Assembly (NCBI GenBank): GCA_017590115.1
Contig: JAGGNK010006559.1
Coordinates: 5,811,642 to 5,875,641, forward strand
Origin: Montifringilla adamsi
Taxonomy: Eukaryota > Chordata > Aves > Passeriformes > Passeridae
Direction: 5' to 3'
DNA length: 64,000 bases
The notes under the pieces are model-generated. The model made no database searches and was not told where the DNA came from. It saw nothing but the letters and a program-made list of their open reading frames with translations. Of the stretch, positions 12,160-24,900 are shown one piece after another (the first letter of the stretch is position 1; every line of letters begins with the position of its first letter). The translations under genes were made by a program, and so were the position numbers.

Positions 12160-14149
12160 AAAGAATCATAAACAAGGCATATTCCTATAATTTGTTCTTA
12201 ATCATACTTCATTTTAATTAAATCAATAACAAACAAGCATGACATCAGTAAAGGTATTAATGAGATAATGGCTTCTCTTCTGACAGGCAAGTGTTTAATT
12301 TGCACAGTACAGACAGAAAATGACCTATCAGTATGTGTCTGGGCTACTCAGTGATGGAAGCTGCACACAAGGCTTTCCCCTTCTCAGCCAGTTCGCATTG
12401 GCTTGGCACACTGACAGGCAAACGGGGCCTCCTGCAGACAGAGAGGCTGTTTGCATGTGGCCCTGAGTCCATACAGCCACCCTGTGACCCTCAGATGGGT
12501 AACTCCTATTAGACCCCAAAGAGCTGGCCTTTAGGAACTCATTTGGAACAAGTGAAACCATAAGCTGAAAGGCTCAGGAGCTGGTGCATCTTGGATTTCT
12601 ACTGCAAATTTGGAAAGAGATGCCAGTTAGAAAACACACCTCCATTCATTTTTTCTGATGACCAGGGTAACATAGGGAAAGAAAAGCAGTTTAGCTTTTC
12701 CTAAATTATATTCCTTTTTGCAGGACTCTCTGCCTCGTGCTGTTCTTACTGAAAGTAATAGCATAATTACCATTAAATTAAAAGGGATCAAGAGGAGGCT
12801 TTCATCCCCTTCAGGAATGCAGAGCAAAGTGAAGCTTCTGATGCCAGCACTTAACCTCCCAATTTCAATTGCCACTTTGGAGTGCTGGAGCAGGTCCTCC
12901 CTGTTTAAGGAAGGGAGCAGCTCTCCATTTGTAGATGGACAAAGAGGGACAGCTGCTTTCTTGCCTGTTTGTTTTAATTACTTTAAAGTGCTTATTCTGA
13001 TCTCTTTCTTCAATTTTACAATATTAAAGTCTACAGTATGAAGCTCAATACTTCCTGGGAGAAAGAGCTTTAATTCTAACTCACAATAATAAGAGTAGTA
13101 AGAACAACAGGTTTTAATAAAGTCAAGCTTATCTGTTATTTCCATCTGCCTTGCAGCCAGAGCACCCCTTTTTTGCAAACCACCACGCTGAGAATTTTGG
13201 CTTTGCTACATTTACCTTTGATTTCACAAATGATTGACATGTTTTCCTTCAAAGCAGTAGTTTGCCAGTTTAGTAAGTAGGACCATCATAGTTTCAGTTG
13301 TAATTTCCCCTTCCATGGGTCTTTGACTTATCTTCCTTCATTGTCTGTGCATGGATCACTTTAGAAGAGGAGTTAAAGCAGTTCTGATTTTCCAGGTGCA
13401 ATTGTAACAGTTGTGACTTAGGATCTTTCACCATACAGTTTCAGTGTCCACAGCAGAATCACAAGTACTTGCCAAGAAGAATAAACTGTTAGGAAATGAA
13501 AGCATCTACACTTGTCACTGGCCTTGTGACCTGTATTGAAAACAAGATTGTGTCTTTATCGTAGCTAAAGTTAAATTTTTACGGTTTAGTTTTAGGTTAT
13601 CCCAGTATCTATAATTGTGTGCTGACTGACATACAAAATCTGAGCCAGATTTTCCAGAGGTGACATGATCCTCTCTATATATTTATTATATAAAAATAGG
13701 ACTTCATGTTGCTATTCAAAAAGATTTAATCTGTCTGATTTAATCTGGTTCTTTTCCTCTCTGGGCTGGACAGACTACCTAGGTTCAAGCCCCAAGCACT
13801 GCAGCAATACAGCAGAATATGGGCTGATGCTGCATGCAGCCTGTGCAGTGAGGTTTCTGCTCCTTATACAGTCAAAACTGTTTGTGGCCTCATGTTGCCT
13901 CGTTTTGAGGCTCATCCAAAGGGTGCTCTATCTCTAAATACAAGAAGTCAGGACACAGTTTGATTTCTGTGTGAAAATTTTGGGAGTAGAAAAGGAATTA
14001 ATTGTAGAAAAGAAATTGTGTCAGTCAAAAATATCAGAGGAGAACTGCATGAGATTTTAAAGTACAACTTCCTTCATTGTATTCTAAGTTTTAATTTATA
14101 TGCAAACTTAAAGAGAAAAGCAAACTTTGTATTTATAACCAAAACCAGA

Positions 14150-14255
14150 GGCAAGCATAACACAAAAAATCCCCAAATAAACAAAAACATACCGCAAAGA
14201 AAAAACCAAAACAAAAATACAACCGACCAACCAAACAAAATAAAACCCCACAACA
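14150..14255. repeat. A/C-rich low-complexity stretch
   Basis: About 100 bases made almost only of A and C, with many AAAC, CCAAA and AAAAAC words. It is simple sequence, possibly the decayed tail of a retroposon; no body was recognised. Confidence 0.7.
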
Positions 14256-16170
14256 CTGCCTTACAAAGTCATAGTTGTGCTGATAATGGAGATGGAGAAA
14301 ACTTCGGAAGTTAAAGACAGTTCTATCTCCTGAAACATAACTCATGTCAATGATTGCAACTCTGAGGAAATTCTTTGTTGTGAGGAAAGACATTGGTTTG
14401 AAGTCTCCAACAGAGACAGAGTGACTTTTACAGCTGGGAAAATTCCCATGCCCACAGATGGGATTTGGAAATATTCAGTTTCAATGGGATGAGTGTTTCA
14501 GGGATTGGGTTGTTTAAAATTATGTGAGGTTCACTTTCCAAATTTGGTTGCAATAAATGCTTTGAAATAAAATATTGTTTATTATTTGTCTTTAGAAACC
14601 AACCAAATTTACTACCAACAAAACCTGATGAAGATAAGAAGGAAGTTTAAGAGATGAGCAATGACATTATAATTGCAGGCTACTTTATACATGAAAGCCA
14701 TTGCTTAGTTCTTAAATGTAAACAGCAGATTATAAACCAGATCACATTAATTTGTTGATGACAGTTGTTTTTCTTTATTGTGGAGCTGTGTTTCAAAATT
14801 TTAGTTTACAACCAAATTACTAATCTAACATTAGCATTCTGAAGATGACATTAAAAAGTTAATTGAACTTAAATCTAGTTGAGGTGAATTCAGCACCTGA
14901 GTCTGCAGACAACCCTTAAGAAATAACTCTGGTCCTGTTCATTCCACTGAGCTGTGTTAGCTCTGACTGGTAAAGACTCTACTTTTGGTATGAGTACCTT
15001 AACCAAAATACCTCAATAATAAGCTGATAATGCACAAGTGTACTCCCTTTCTTAGTTTCAAAAGCCACTGCTACTCTCTAATCAGTTTCTAAAACCTTGA
15101 CATTTTCTTCTGCATCTCTTATCTTCACTGGGTAAACTTTTGCTTTACCTCTTGAAAGTGTCTATAAACGTGAAGCGTAGTGATAAGTGTGTACACAGGA
15201 AAGAAAAGCAGGCCTCGTTCCCAATCCAACCAAGCATGCATTGCTATGCTTTTCTTTTTAAAAATATACATCATTTATCAAAACTTCACCAGTGCGTCGG
15301 CTGTAAACTGGCCAGAGTATTTGGCTGTGTCCTGAGGAGGAGTAGATAGAGCCTGGATCCTAAATTGTTTTGAAATAGTCCTGCTGGGTTTGGTCTGCAG
15401 AGCTCATTTGCTTCGTTGAAGTCAGCTGTTTGTGCTTAATTAATGTATTTGGAACTTCTGAGGATGTTATTGCTGCAAGGGTAACCTCAATGACTGTGCT
15501 CGCACTACTCCTTTCCAGGCAGTGTGTGGTGTGAGCACGATCCAGCTCACTGGGGAGTAACCCTTGAGTTTATCCATCCACACAAATATCCTGATCCTGC
15601 CCCTGTCCCAGAGAGACTGTGGGAGTGGATGCTGCTGCAGCAGAAATCTGAATATATTGAGAATGTACAGTGACATAGTGGGCTTGTGAGATCTGGGGAG
15701 AATGGTGTAGGGTCCTGAGTGGGCTGTACTGATGGAGCAAAGCCTCACTGGTGAACCCAGAGCTGTAATTTTAGAAATAACAGGCCTTGTGCGTACCCAA
15801 AATTTATGCTGGCTCAACTAATTGAAATTAAACAATAACTGTGTAAATACTGGAGTTTTTATACATGGATGGGATTTTGGTAAGAATATCGCTGTAATTC
15901 TAATATAACTGAGAAGGCTAAAGAACCCATCAACCCACCTTCCTTTGGTCAGGACTGAGCTCAGGGACAAGACCTGCCCTGCATTTGTTATCAAAGCTCC
16001 AATGAAGCAAGGTTAATTTGTCAGTCTGGTTATGCCATGGGAAGGGGAATGGTTGAGAGGACTTCAGGAGAGTGTTCTTGCAGGGACTGGACAGGGATGG
16101 TTCAGCCAGGGGCAGGCGGGAATTTGTCAAGGGTACTGACTTCATAGCAATGCTCTCTCCACCTGAGACA

Positions 16171-16242
16171 AGTGTGAAATATTCTCTGGCCACCCTTGGA
16201 ATTTCAAGTGTGAAATAGTCTCCAGCCATCCTTGGTATTTCT
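16171..16242. repeat. Tandem duplication, two 36-base units
   Basis: Unit 1 is 16171-16206 and unit 2 is 16207-16242, both starting AGTGTGAAATA. They differ at 6 of 36 positions. The unit is a multiple of three, so the antisense frame repeats a YFTL motif, but the sequence lies deep in intron 1 and that frame is probably not coding. Confidence 0.9.
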
Positions 16243-17233
16243 AGAATGATTTACAGATCTGAAGTGGGGTCACAGCACAGCTAGTCCCAGTACAAGTTCT
16301 CCTGGAATCTTATTTAAGCAAAGTTTTCCACAGAAAATTTGGTTTTTATACTATCAAATACAATTTTAGGGAAACCAATTAAAAAAGAATTAGTTAATTT
16401 CAAATATTCTCCTCCTGCCTGTTTTTCTTGATTTTTTTCCTCTCAGTTTTGTTCAGTTTGTAGAATCATTTTTTTTTCCTCTCATGCAGTAGTTTAATAC
16501 TTTGTATCCCTCTGCCTGGAAGACCTTTACAACAGTTCTAGCTTTGGAGCTTCAGTCACACAGGTATTAAACCAATGGCAATGATAGAGCTTATCCTGTT
16601 CAGCTGTAAATCTTTAATCTGACTTTAGAGAGCAAGTGCTACACATGGTACAACATGGAACTGGGACAGTTCATGATGCCCAGAAAAGAATGAGCAGGTT
16701 ATTCCCATGGGCACAGGTTTTGTTTTGTTGCTGTGGTCCTATTATTGAGATGTGTGTGCACGCAACAAAACCTCCCTTTTTCCTGCACACAATCCACATG
16801 TCATTAAGCCAGTGCACAGTGTTAGGCTCAGATGGGACAGCATTTCCATGTGCAGCATTTCAGTATTTCATGTAGGAGACTTTTTTTCCTAAAAAATTCA
16901 TTTTTAGGAGGTGTTGGGTGATAAAAAGGCGCACCACACAGAGAAGTTGAGGTGCTTGATTAAGTAGGTTTACTGTTGTCTAAGAAAAGCAAGAAATCGT
17001 TTTAAATGGTGGTAAAGTATTGTGCAGTTTTACTTTTAACACGAGATGGTAAAATGAAGGTTACCAGGTTCAGGAGACATGAGCATCTGGTTTGTTTTTA
17101 ATTATCAAAGCAGTTGAAAGAAATATGACAAGTATTCATTAATTTAGTTCAGCATAATTACTCAGTGTTGGGTTAAAACTTCTGTTCCTGTGGCTTCTGG
17201 AGCTGCGTGTTGCAATCTGTACCATTTCATTAA

Positions 17234-17551
<318 letters not shown>

Positions 17552-17602
17552 TGAGAGATTCATATTCACAACAAAAGAGAGCAGACTGTGATGTGGCTCT
17601 CT

Positions 17603-17765
17603 GCAGTGGAAGTGAGGGTGACACATGAAACAAGCAGTAGTTCTCCAAACGTCACAACCAATTTCCTTCTGCTGTGGTGGAGAACAAATATTCAGCTCAT
17701 TGCCATAAAAAGATGTGTCAGTGAGTAGAAAAACATGTGTTCAGATTCAAAATGAAAGAAATACA
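17603..17765. repeat. Diverged direct duplication, copy A
   Basis: Starts GCAGTGGAAGTGAGGGTGAC and ends near GAAAGAAATAC. It aligns in the same orientation with 18299-18457, where the start reads GCAGTGGAAATGAGAGTAAC and the end GAAAGAGATAT. The best-matching blocks are the first 24 bases (about five differences) and the last 25; the middle is only loosely similar. Either an old local duplication or two copies of an unrecognised interspersed repeat. Confidence 0.6.
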
Positions 17766-18298
17766 GTCAAGTTGCATTTCTGCATTTGAAAGATTTAAAG
17801 GGTCTTGATTTACTGGTTTTACTGAAAACCTTAGCTTTGCAATACTGTGTAAACAAAACCTGACATGCTTTTCCCAGTTCATGCTGTTTCCTTCCTTTTC
17901 ACATCTTGCTTATGCAAAGTAACTGGGAAAAAATAGTCTAAGTTGCATTTCTTAGTGTCTAGTGAGTTACTTGTAACAGGAACAGTGTTATAATATTTTT
18001 GCAGGGCAGATAGAGAATCAAAATGCTCATTCCCTAGAAACACAAATACCTGTCAAAATTATATTCATACTGAAAGAGTTTTTGTATCTTCCAGAAATGC
18101 TTCCATCAAGACCAAGTAAATCTTTGTGTAGACATGATGTTTATCTAACTTTACTCCTCTTTCTTGGTATTGCTATCTTGTAGCTGTTTTTAAAATATCT
18201 TCTGTAGAGAGGGACTGCTTGCAACTAGAATGATTAAGAATATTGTTCTTAAAAATGCAAAACATAAAACCTTCTGAAACCAGAATGATTTGTTGTCA

Positions 18299-18457
18299 GC
18301 AGTGGAAATGAGAGTAACATATCAAGTCATCAAACCTTTTAAAATGTCAGATTTAATTTTTTCTGTTATGATGGAAACCGAATTATAACCTTATAACAAT
18401 AGCAATGATACATTACTCAGTAAAAATCGTGTGCCTAGATTTCAATGAAAGAGATAT
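18299..18457. repeat. Diverged direct duplication, copy B
   Basis: Partner of 17603-17765, about 700 bases downstream in the same intron. Similarity may extend further right, since AAAACCTTAGCT near 17825 resembles AAAACCTAAGCT near 18571. Confidence 0.6.
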
Positions 18458-18985
18458 TGAGTGTTTTTATTACTGGCTTCTTGTAATTCAATAATTCTTT
18501 GTGTTGTATGATGTATCACCTTTACAAATGTTTTTGGAGTAAATACCTATTCTTCTTAGGCTGGGCTCAGAAAACCTAAGCTAGGATATATTTCTGTGCT
18601 TTCATATCACTCTTGCCTAGCTGTGATTGCTGCTAGAGCAGCAAGTTTATGTGGCTGTGACTGCTGCACACACTGCTTTGGTCGATGGCCCATCAGCTTT
18701 ACAGCACAATTCCTTGTCTTTGCCTTTATCTGTGTGATGTGCTGGGACTTTGATGGGCAGCTTTGGTGCCTGCTTGTTTCCTCCTGCTGCTCATGACATT
18801 GCCTTAGCATAAAGTGGAGAGTGAGCTGGAGATGGGTAATCAAATATATTTTCATTCTGGATTCCTTTATTAGAAATGAATATTCATTTTGGTACTTGGA
18901 AGGCTTGGAGTGTTCCATCAACAGTGTCATAATTGAATTAAAAATCTCTTGGCTGTCTAGGGCTGTGATATGCTCCTTACTGTAG

Positions 18986-19279
<294 letters not shown>

Positions 19280-20771
19280 TGATTCTTACATGAAATGCTT
19301 GCTAATATTGCTTGTACAATTGCCCCAAAGGTCTCTCCATGTCCCAGATAAGTCATCGGTAATTTAGAATCAATAGAGATGTAGATGAGTGATGCTCCAC
19401 TTTTTGTCTGGGGCTTCTCACAGGGCTTCTGTCCCATTTTAAACTCTCTCCTTAAGAACTCTCTTCCTGCTGGAGCAAAACCCTTTCTGATTTGACTCCA
19501 GCTAGCTCTGGCTGTTCTTTACACAGACTGGGACTTCCACCTACTTGAAAGTCAAATGAAGTGTGCATGACTTGTCTCTGAGAGCAGGGTTCAGATAGGC
19601 AAGCTGCTGTTTTGGCTGGTACTCCTCAGTGGTGGTGGTGGAGCCATCAGCATGAGCTGGGCAGCCGGAGTGTGGTCTGTAAAGTATAAATAACATTGCA
19701 CTTCAGACACAGAAATGCTGTCTCTTGAGAAAAGGGATCATTTCAACTGGTGCTGACACAGAGTCATACTGGGGGAAGTGATGATCCTTGGAAGCAAGTG
19801 AGCTGAAGAGCAGGGGACCATAAAGGGAAGCCAAATACTAAGCACAGCTCTTTGCTGGAGCCTACATCCCAATCTGCAGTGGTATTTCTGTTCCCTTAAC
19901 AGTACAGCAGATTGGCAGTTCACAGCCCCTGCTCTGTTTTAAACCAGATTGAGATAGAGCATTTAAAAGTAATGAGCTAAGACATTTATCCTCTGAGCCC
20001 TGGTCAGATTTAGAGAGCTGGTGCAATTATGTGTTATTTTAATCTTTCCAACATTACTTGTGAGTCAACTGGCACAAATCCTGGCTCAGTTTTATAAGGA
20101 CAGCCCCCATTTAATTTCTCTGTGCGTTTGAGTTATGAGTAGTCCAGTGCAGGAGATTTGGAGTGTTTGTACCTAAGAGAACAGATCATCAGCTGGTACA
20201 CAAATCAGTGTGGCTTAGATTACTTGTGAACCTGACATAAAAGATAAAGTCTGCATGATGTTTTAGCTATTCTTCTCCTTTCTCAATGTTATTTGTGAAT
20301 GCTATGCTAAGTGGACATGATACCATGTTACAGGGTCTGCAGTCTCTGCTCTGTAAAAAAATGCCATCTCATCAACAGTACCTAATTTATTGCTTGTTGT
20401 TGATTAACATGCAGGCCCACTGGGTACTGCTTGATAGTCTTGGGGTTCAAGCAGAAACTAAATTGTGGGTGAGAAGTGAGGGAAAAAATGGTCCAGCAGT
20501 GCTGAAAGCTCAAGCTAGCTCTAACCAGGCTGAATTTACCTTGCTGCTTAGATTGCTGCAGCCTAGCTGTGCTGGGAAGTGCTGCTAAGTCAGCTGTCTC
20601 TCTGCTGGATTGCAAGATGAGGTGAATGCACCCTTACTTTGTATGCATTCCTTGCCCGTAAGGGGCAAAAGCTGGAGGGGAGCTAGGGAAAGGGAGAGAT
20701 AGCAGGTAGAATGATGGGATGCATTAATGCTGATTTGGAGATAAAGCAGGGCATAAGAGGGATCATGAGAT

Positions 20772-20793
20772 GTAGTAGTAGTAGTAGTAGTAG
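20772..20793. repeat. (GTA)n microsatellite
   Basis: About seven perfect GTA units. Confidence 0.95.
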
Positions 20794-21876
20794 AGACAGT
20801 CTGGTTTTGCATGCTATGAGTTGTGGTTTCTCTGGCAGTCACAATTTCACAAGGTCACTGGAGGTGAGAAGATGAGGTTGGAGTCCTTGGCAGGTCACAC
20901 AAGGACAGATGAGCCAAAAGCTGGAGAAACACAGCTACGCATGTGTCACATAAGTGTGTTTGCAGTGTTGTTGACATTGCTAAAAAAAAATATATTCTTC
21001 ATTCAAGATGTGTTCAAATAACTACCAGAAATGGCACCTCCTTAGGAACATTTAATGTGTGCAGGGAATGTATTATAGACGTGCCAGTGGGAAAGCTGGT
21101 TCTTTATATATCAGGACAAAAGTGAGCCCAAAGCCATGTAGCTTCTTCCCAGTCCACCCTGACTCTGCATCTTGTCTATCTAAGGGCTGACAGTTACAAG
21201 GAGCATTTTCCTATCTGGTCCTGGAGCGTTGCCTGAGACTCAGTTAGACAGTGTTCACTCTCTGATATAGCTTCCTGCAACCATATGCTCATTCTCTGTA
21301 ATATCCTTGACTGTTCTCTATCACTGGATCAACAGAACGGCTTTCTCCCATCTATGTTCATATTTATTGCTTAATTCAGTGCTCGCTTCTGCTTTGGCGT
21401 GCCGTGCAATTCCCTCGGCTCCCATTTCTCACTGCAGTAGATGGCATATATGTTGATTATCTTTAATGTATTTTGCATGCTGAAATACCTTTAGGAATTG
21501 TACATGTCTCTGAAAGCACTCTTTCTTTAAAGCCACCTTTGGTGTTTATCATAATCTTTTGAAGAATTTCTAACATTTATTATGTTTAGTGCTGGTTTTT
21601 TGTTTTTTTGGTTTTTTTTTTTTTGCACCAATACCTGTTTTGATCTCCTGTGATATTTTCCACAGGACTGTTTGGGTATATGGGCTTGTTCTATCTAAAT
21701 AAAATGTTTATTTCCTTAAGAAAGAAACCTTACAGTTTTAACTGGCAAATTTTTTTGCCTCCTACTGACCATGTAATTTCAAGTTGTTTTATTAAGTACA
21801 TATGAGAGGGAATTTCCTCTCTTGTCACTAAAAAATATTTCTCAATGCGTCTTACTGTGAAAATAATCCTTCACGG

Positions 21877-21935
21877 TCCTCTCCTCTCCTCTCCTCTCCT
21901 CTCCTCTCCTCTCCTCTCCTGTCCTCTCCTCTCTC
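21877..21935. repeat. (CTCCT)n microsatellite
   Basis: Pentanucleotide repeat of about eleven units, with one G interruption near 21921. The strand is all pyrimidine apart from that base. Confidence 0.95.
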
Positions 21936-24900
21936 CCTGTGAATTGCTGCTTATGCACTTCCCTCCCCAGTCCCATGTGCTTCTGGATTCCCATTCCATG
22001 ACACATTTTCAGAAGCTTTTGCATAATCTACCAAAACAGAATCTAAGCCCTTGTTCTGTTCTAGTATCTGCCAAATGCTCACCATCAACAAAATATTCCA
22101 ATTTTCACTGATTATTTCATTGTGGAACTCTCAGATAACTGGCGAGTCCCTTGTAGGTTTTTAGGATGCCACCTCCTTCTTTCCCTTTGTCTTTTTCTTT
22201 TTTTCCATAAATGTGCTCCATCCCACCAGCCTTTTGCTGCATTTCCTGTGTTTTGAGCTAAGATATGAGTTGATAAGAATATTTAATGAATGCTTGTGAA
22301 TTTTGTCCGATTCCTATGTCTTCCAGTTAGACATTATTCTTCTCTGAATGTCTTCATCAGTATCCTGGCATTCACTTTGCTTACTCATGCCACCGTACTT
22401 CCTTTTTTGCTTTCAGTTCTCTTTGCCAAAAGATAATATAGTTCTTTCCTTTCCCATAATACTTCCTAATTTTTTTTGGATTTTACTCGTTTATCACTGA
22501 TCATCATCTGCTACTCTTGCCTGAAATACTGTCACTGATTCTTTTGAAGATACTTCTTTCACTGGTTAATAATGTTTTCTCACTGAATGTTTTTTAACTT
22601 TACTGACTGCAGCAAGATTTTTTTTTTTGTGTCAGTCTTCTCTAGCTGCTGAAGCACTGTGGTTCATTAATTTTTTCCATGATTACACTCACCTACTTTT
22701 TCATTTTTCATTTTTCAAATCTCCTCTTTCTATCCTTTTTACTGTGAACATTTCAACTGGTTTTGCACTACCCTTTGATACCTTTTTCTGTGGCATTCTC
22801 CATCAGAGCTGCAGAGTTTTCCTACTGCTGTGAACACTTCTTTTTAACATCCTGGAATGTTTGTGTCCCTTCTAGGAATTTGCTAGGATTTTCTGTGACT
22901 TAACAAAGCTGCTTCCTCCTTACAGTTTTGGAAGCAAAGGCAGTGTGCCCTCACAGATTTGATAAGAACACATATCCCTGCCAAGGCTTGCTTGCTTTTT
23001 CCTCATGTTGTCTGGGTTATTAACATTGCCATTTGAGTCAGCAGGCTGCCAGGACAGAAAAAAAATGACTCCATCACTAACAAATTACCTCAGCAACATC
23101 CCTGCAGCTGTCATTTCCCCCTTCCTAATATCCTAATGCACCTCATGAGAAATGTTGGTGTGTATTAAGAATTTTTCTCAATCAATCAACCAGAAAGCAT
23201 TCAGAACACTTTTTTTCCTCAAAGTTTACTTTCCTTTGCAGCAGTGCAAGGCCCTTACCAATTCTCTTCTGAGCATCTACAAATCAGAACTTCTCTCAAA
23301 TACTTGAAAATAGCAAGTGGACTTTCTTTGAAAACTCAACTTCTCCACTCGACATCTAATTCACCCCAAAACTTCATTTCTTTGGAGCCACCAGGGCATC
23401 TTGAAGGAACTTCTTCCTTATCCTTTCTCAGGAAAATACTTCACAAAAGGATGATCTGTTTTTAGTCTAAGTGTAAACAACTAGGAAATCATGCTTGGCA
23501 AGTGTTGGGTGCCTTTATGTACAGTGATCATTAATTCCCCTGCAAGCAGCACCTTTCAGAGTAATCCTGTCTCTGAAAGCTTCATACCTGGGGAAGAACA
23601 AACCATTTTTGCTACTCATTGAAGAAAAGCACTGAGATGGCACGGGACCAGCTCCTGTTCCCCCTGAGAAGAATGAGTTGGTTGGTTGCTTGTTTGCAGC
23701 TGCTAAACGTGTATTTTCCCTTTGTCTGGGTTTGTTGTGGTGAGCCATGGTAGAGAACAAGGCAGAGCTGTGGCAGCACTGACACTGCTGGGGATGGGCA
23801 GCCCCATCAGAGCAGACAAAGAGAGGGGAGGAATAAGGTCAGGGGCAGCAGCTGATGGAAGATTTGATGTGAGTACTGTGAAATGGGCTAGCAAGAAATG
23901 AATGAGAATTGTGTAACTGGGAAGAAAGGGGAATTTACTGGTTGCGTGTTGGTCGTACTGAGCAGGTGACAGTCTTTCTTGTGGCCACTGAAAGCAGAAG
24001 GACCAGAGGGGGAGCAACTGGAGGTGTTGCTTTCTGTCTTGCTGCTGTAGCAGCAGCCTCCCATGTGATACTGAAGTTTTCTTGGCCAGCTCCTAACTTT
24101 AGTTGAAATGCTTCAAGCCCTTCAAGTTGTTGGGACTGTCAGAGACCCAAGTGCTGTTCCCTGGGCATCTTCACTCAGGAAACCTCTTCCAGCTGACGGA
24201 GGGCTATGGCTGCAGCTCATGTTCGGTGGTGTTTTTACAAAAAAGAGTAGAGGCAAAAGGCAAGAAATCCTGTTTCCATTCATTTCTGCTGAAGAGGGAA
24301 GAAGTACAAGTCCTCTCTGGCCCATAGTAATGTCTCCAAAGTGTCTCTTCAGGACACAGACTGAAATGGGAACCAGCACCTACTGTAAATGGGCTTTCCC
24401 GGGTTACCTGTGGGCTTTTTAGGGCAGTGACTTCTATAAATGCTCTTTCATCCAAGAGCTTTTCTTGCTTTGGATGGTGTAATGCCTAAGCTTATTCCCT
24501 GCTCCTCCCCTGCAGCACCTGATTTTTGAGGCACTGTTCAAGAACTGCTGCTTTTAACAGTCAAAGAAAATTTTCTGTTAAAATATTTGTTAAAACAGAG
24601 TGAAAACCTACATTCAGAAGCTTATAAAAATGATAGAAATACATCAGCTAAGTTGAAAAGTCTTTCAGACATATTATTTTGAGACAAGTTTTGCTCCAAA
24701 GTGCAAGTGCAGTACTCTGTTTAACATCAACAGAGGTGGAGTGCATTTTGCTCATGGAGGAATTCAGCTCTATAAGAATAACATAGCAAAATGAAATCTG
24801 GAGGCTGCTGTGTGTGAAATCTGGAGCTGAGTGTGACAGTGATTTTCATTGCCACGAACCTCATAAGTAGGGCAAAACACATGCTGCATGTGTGTAAAGT

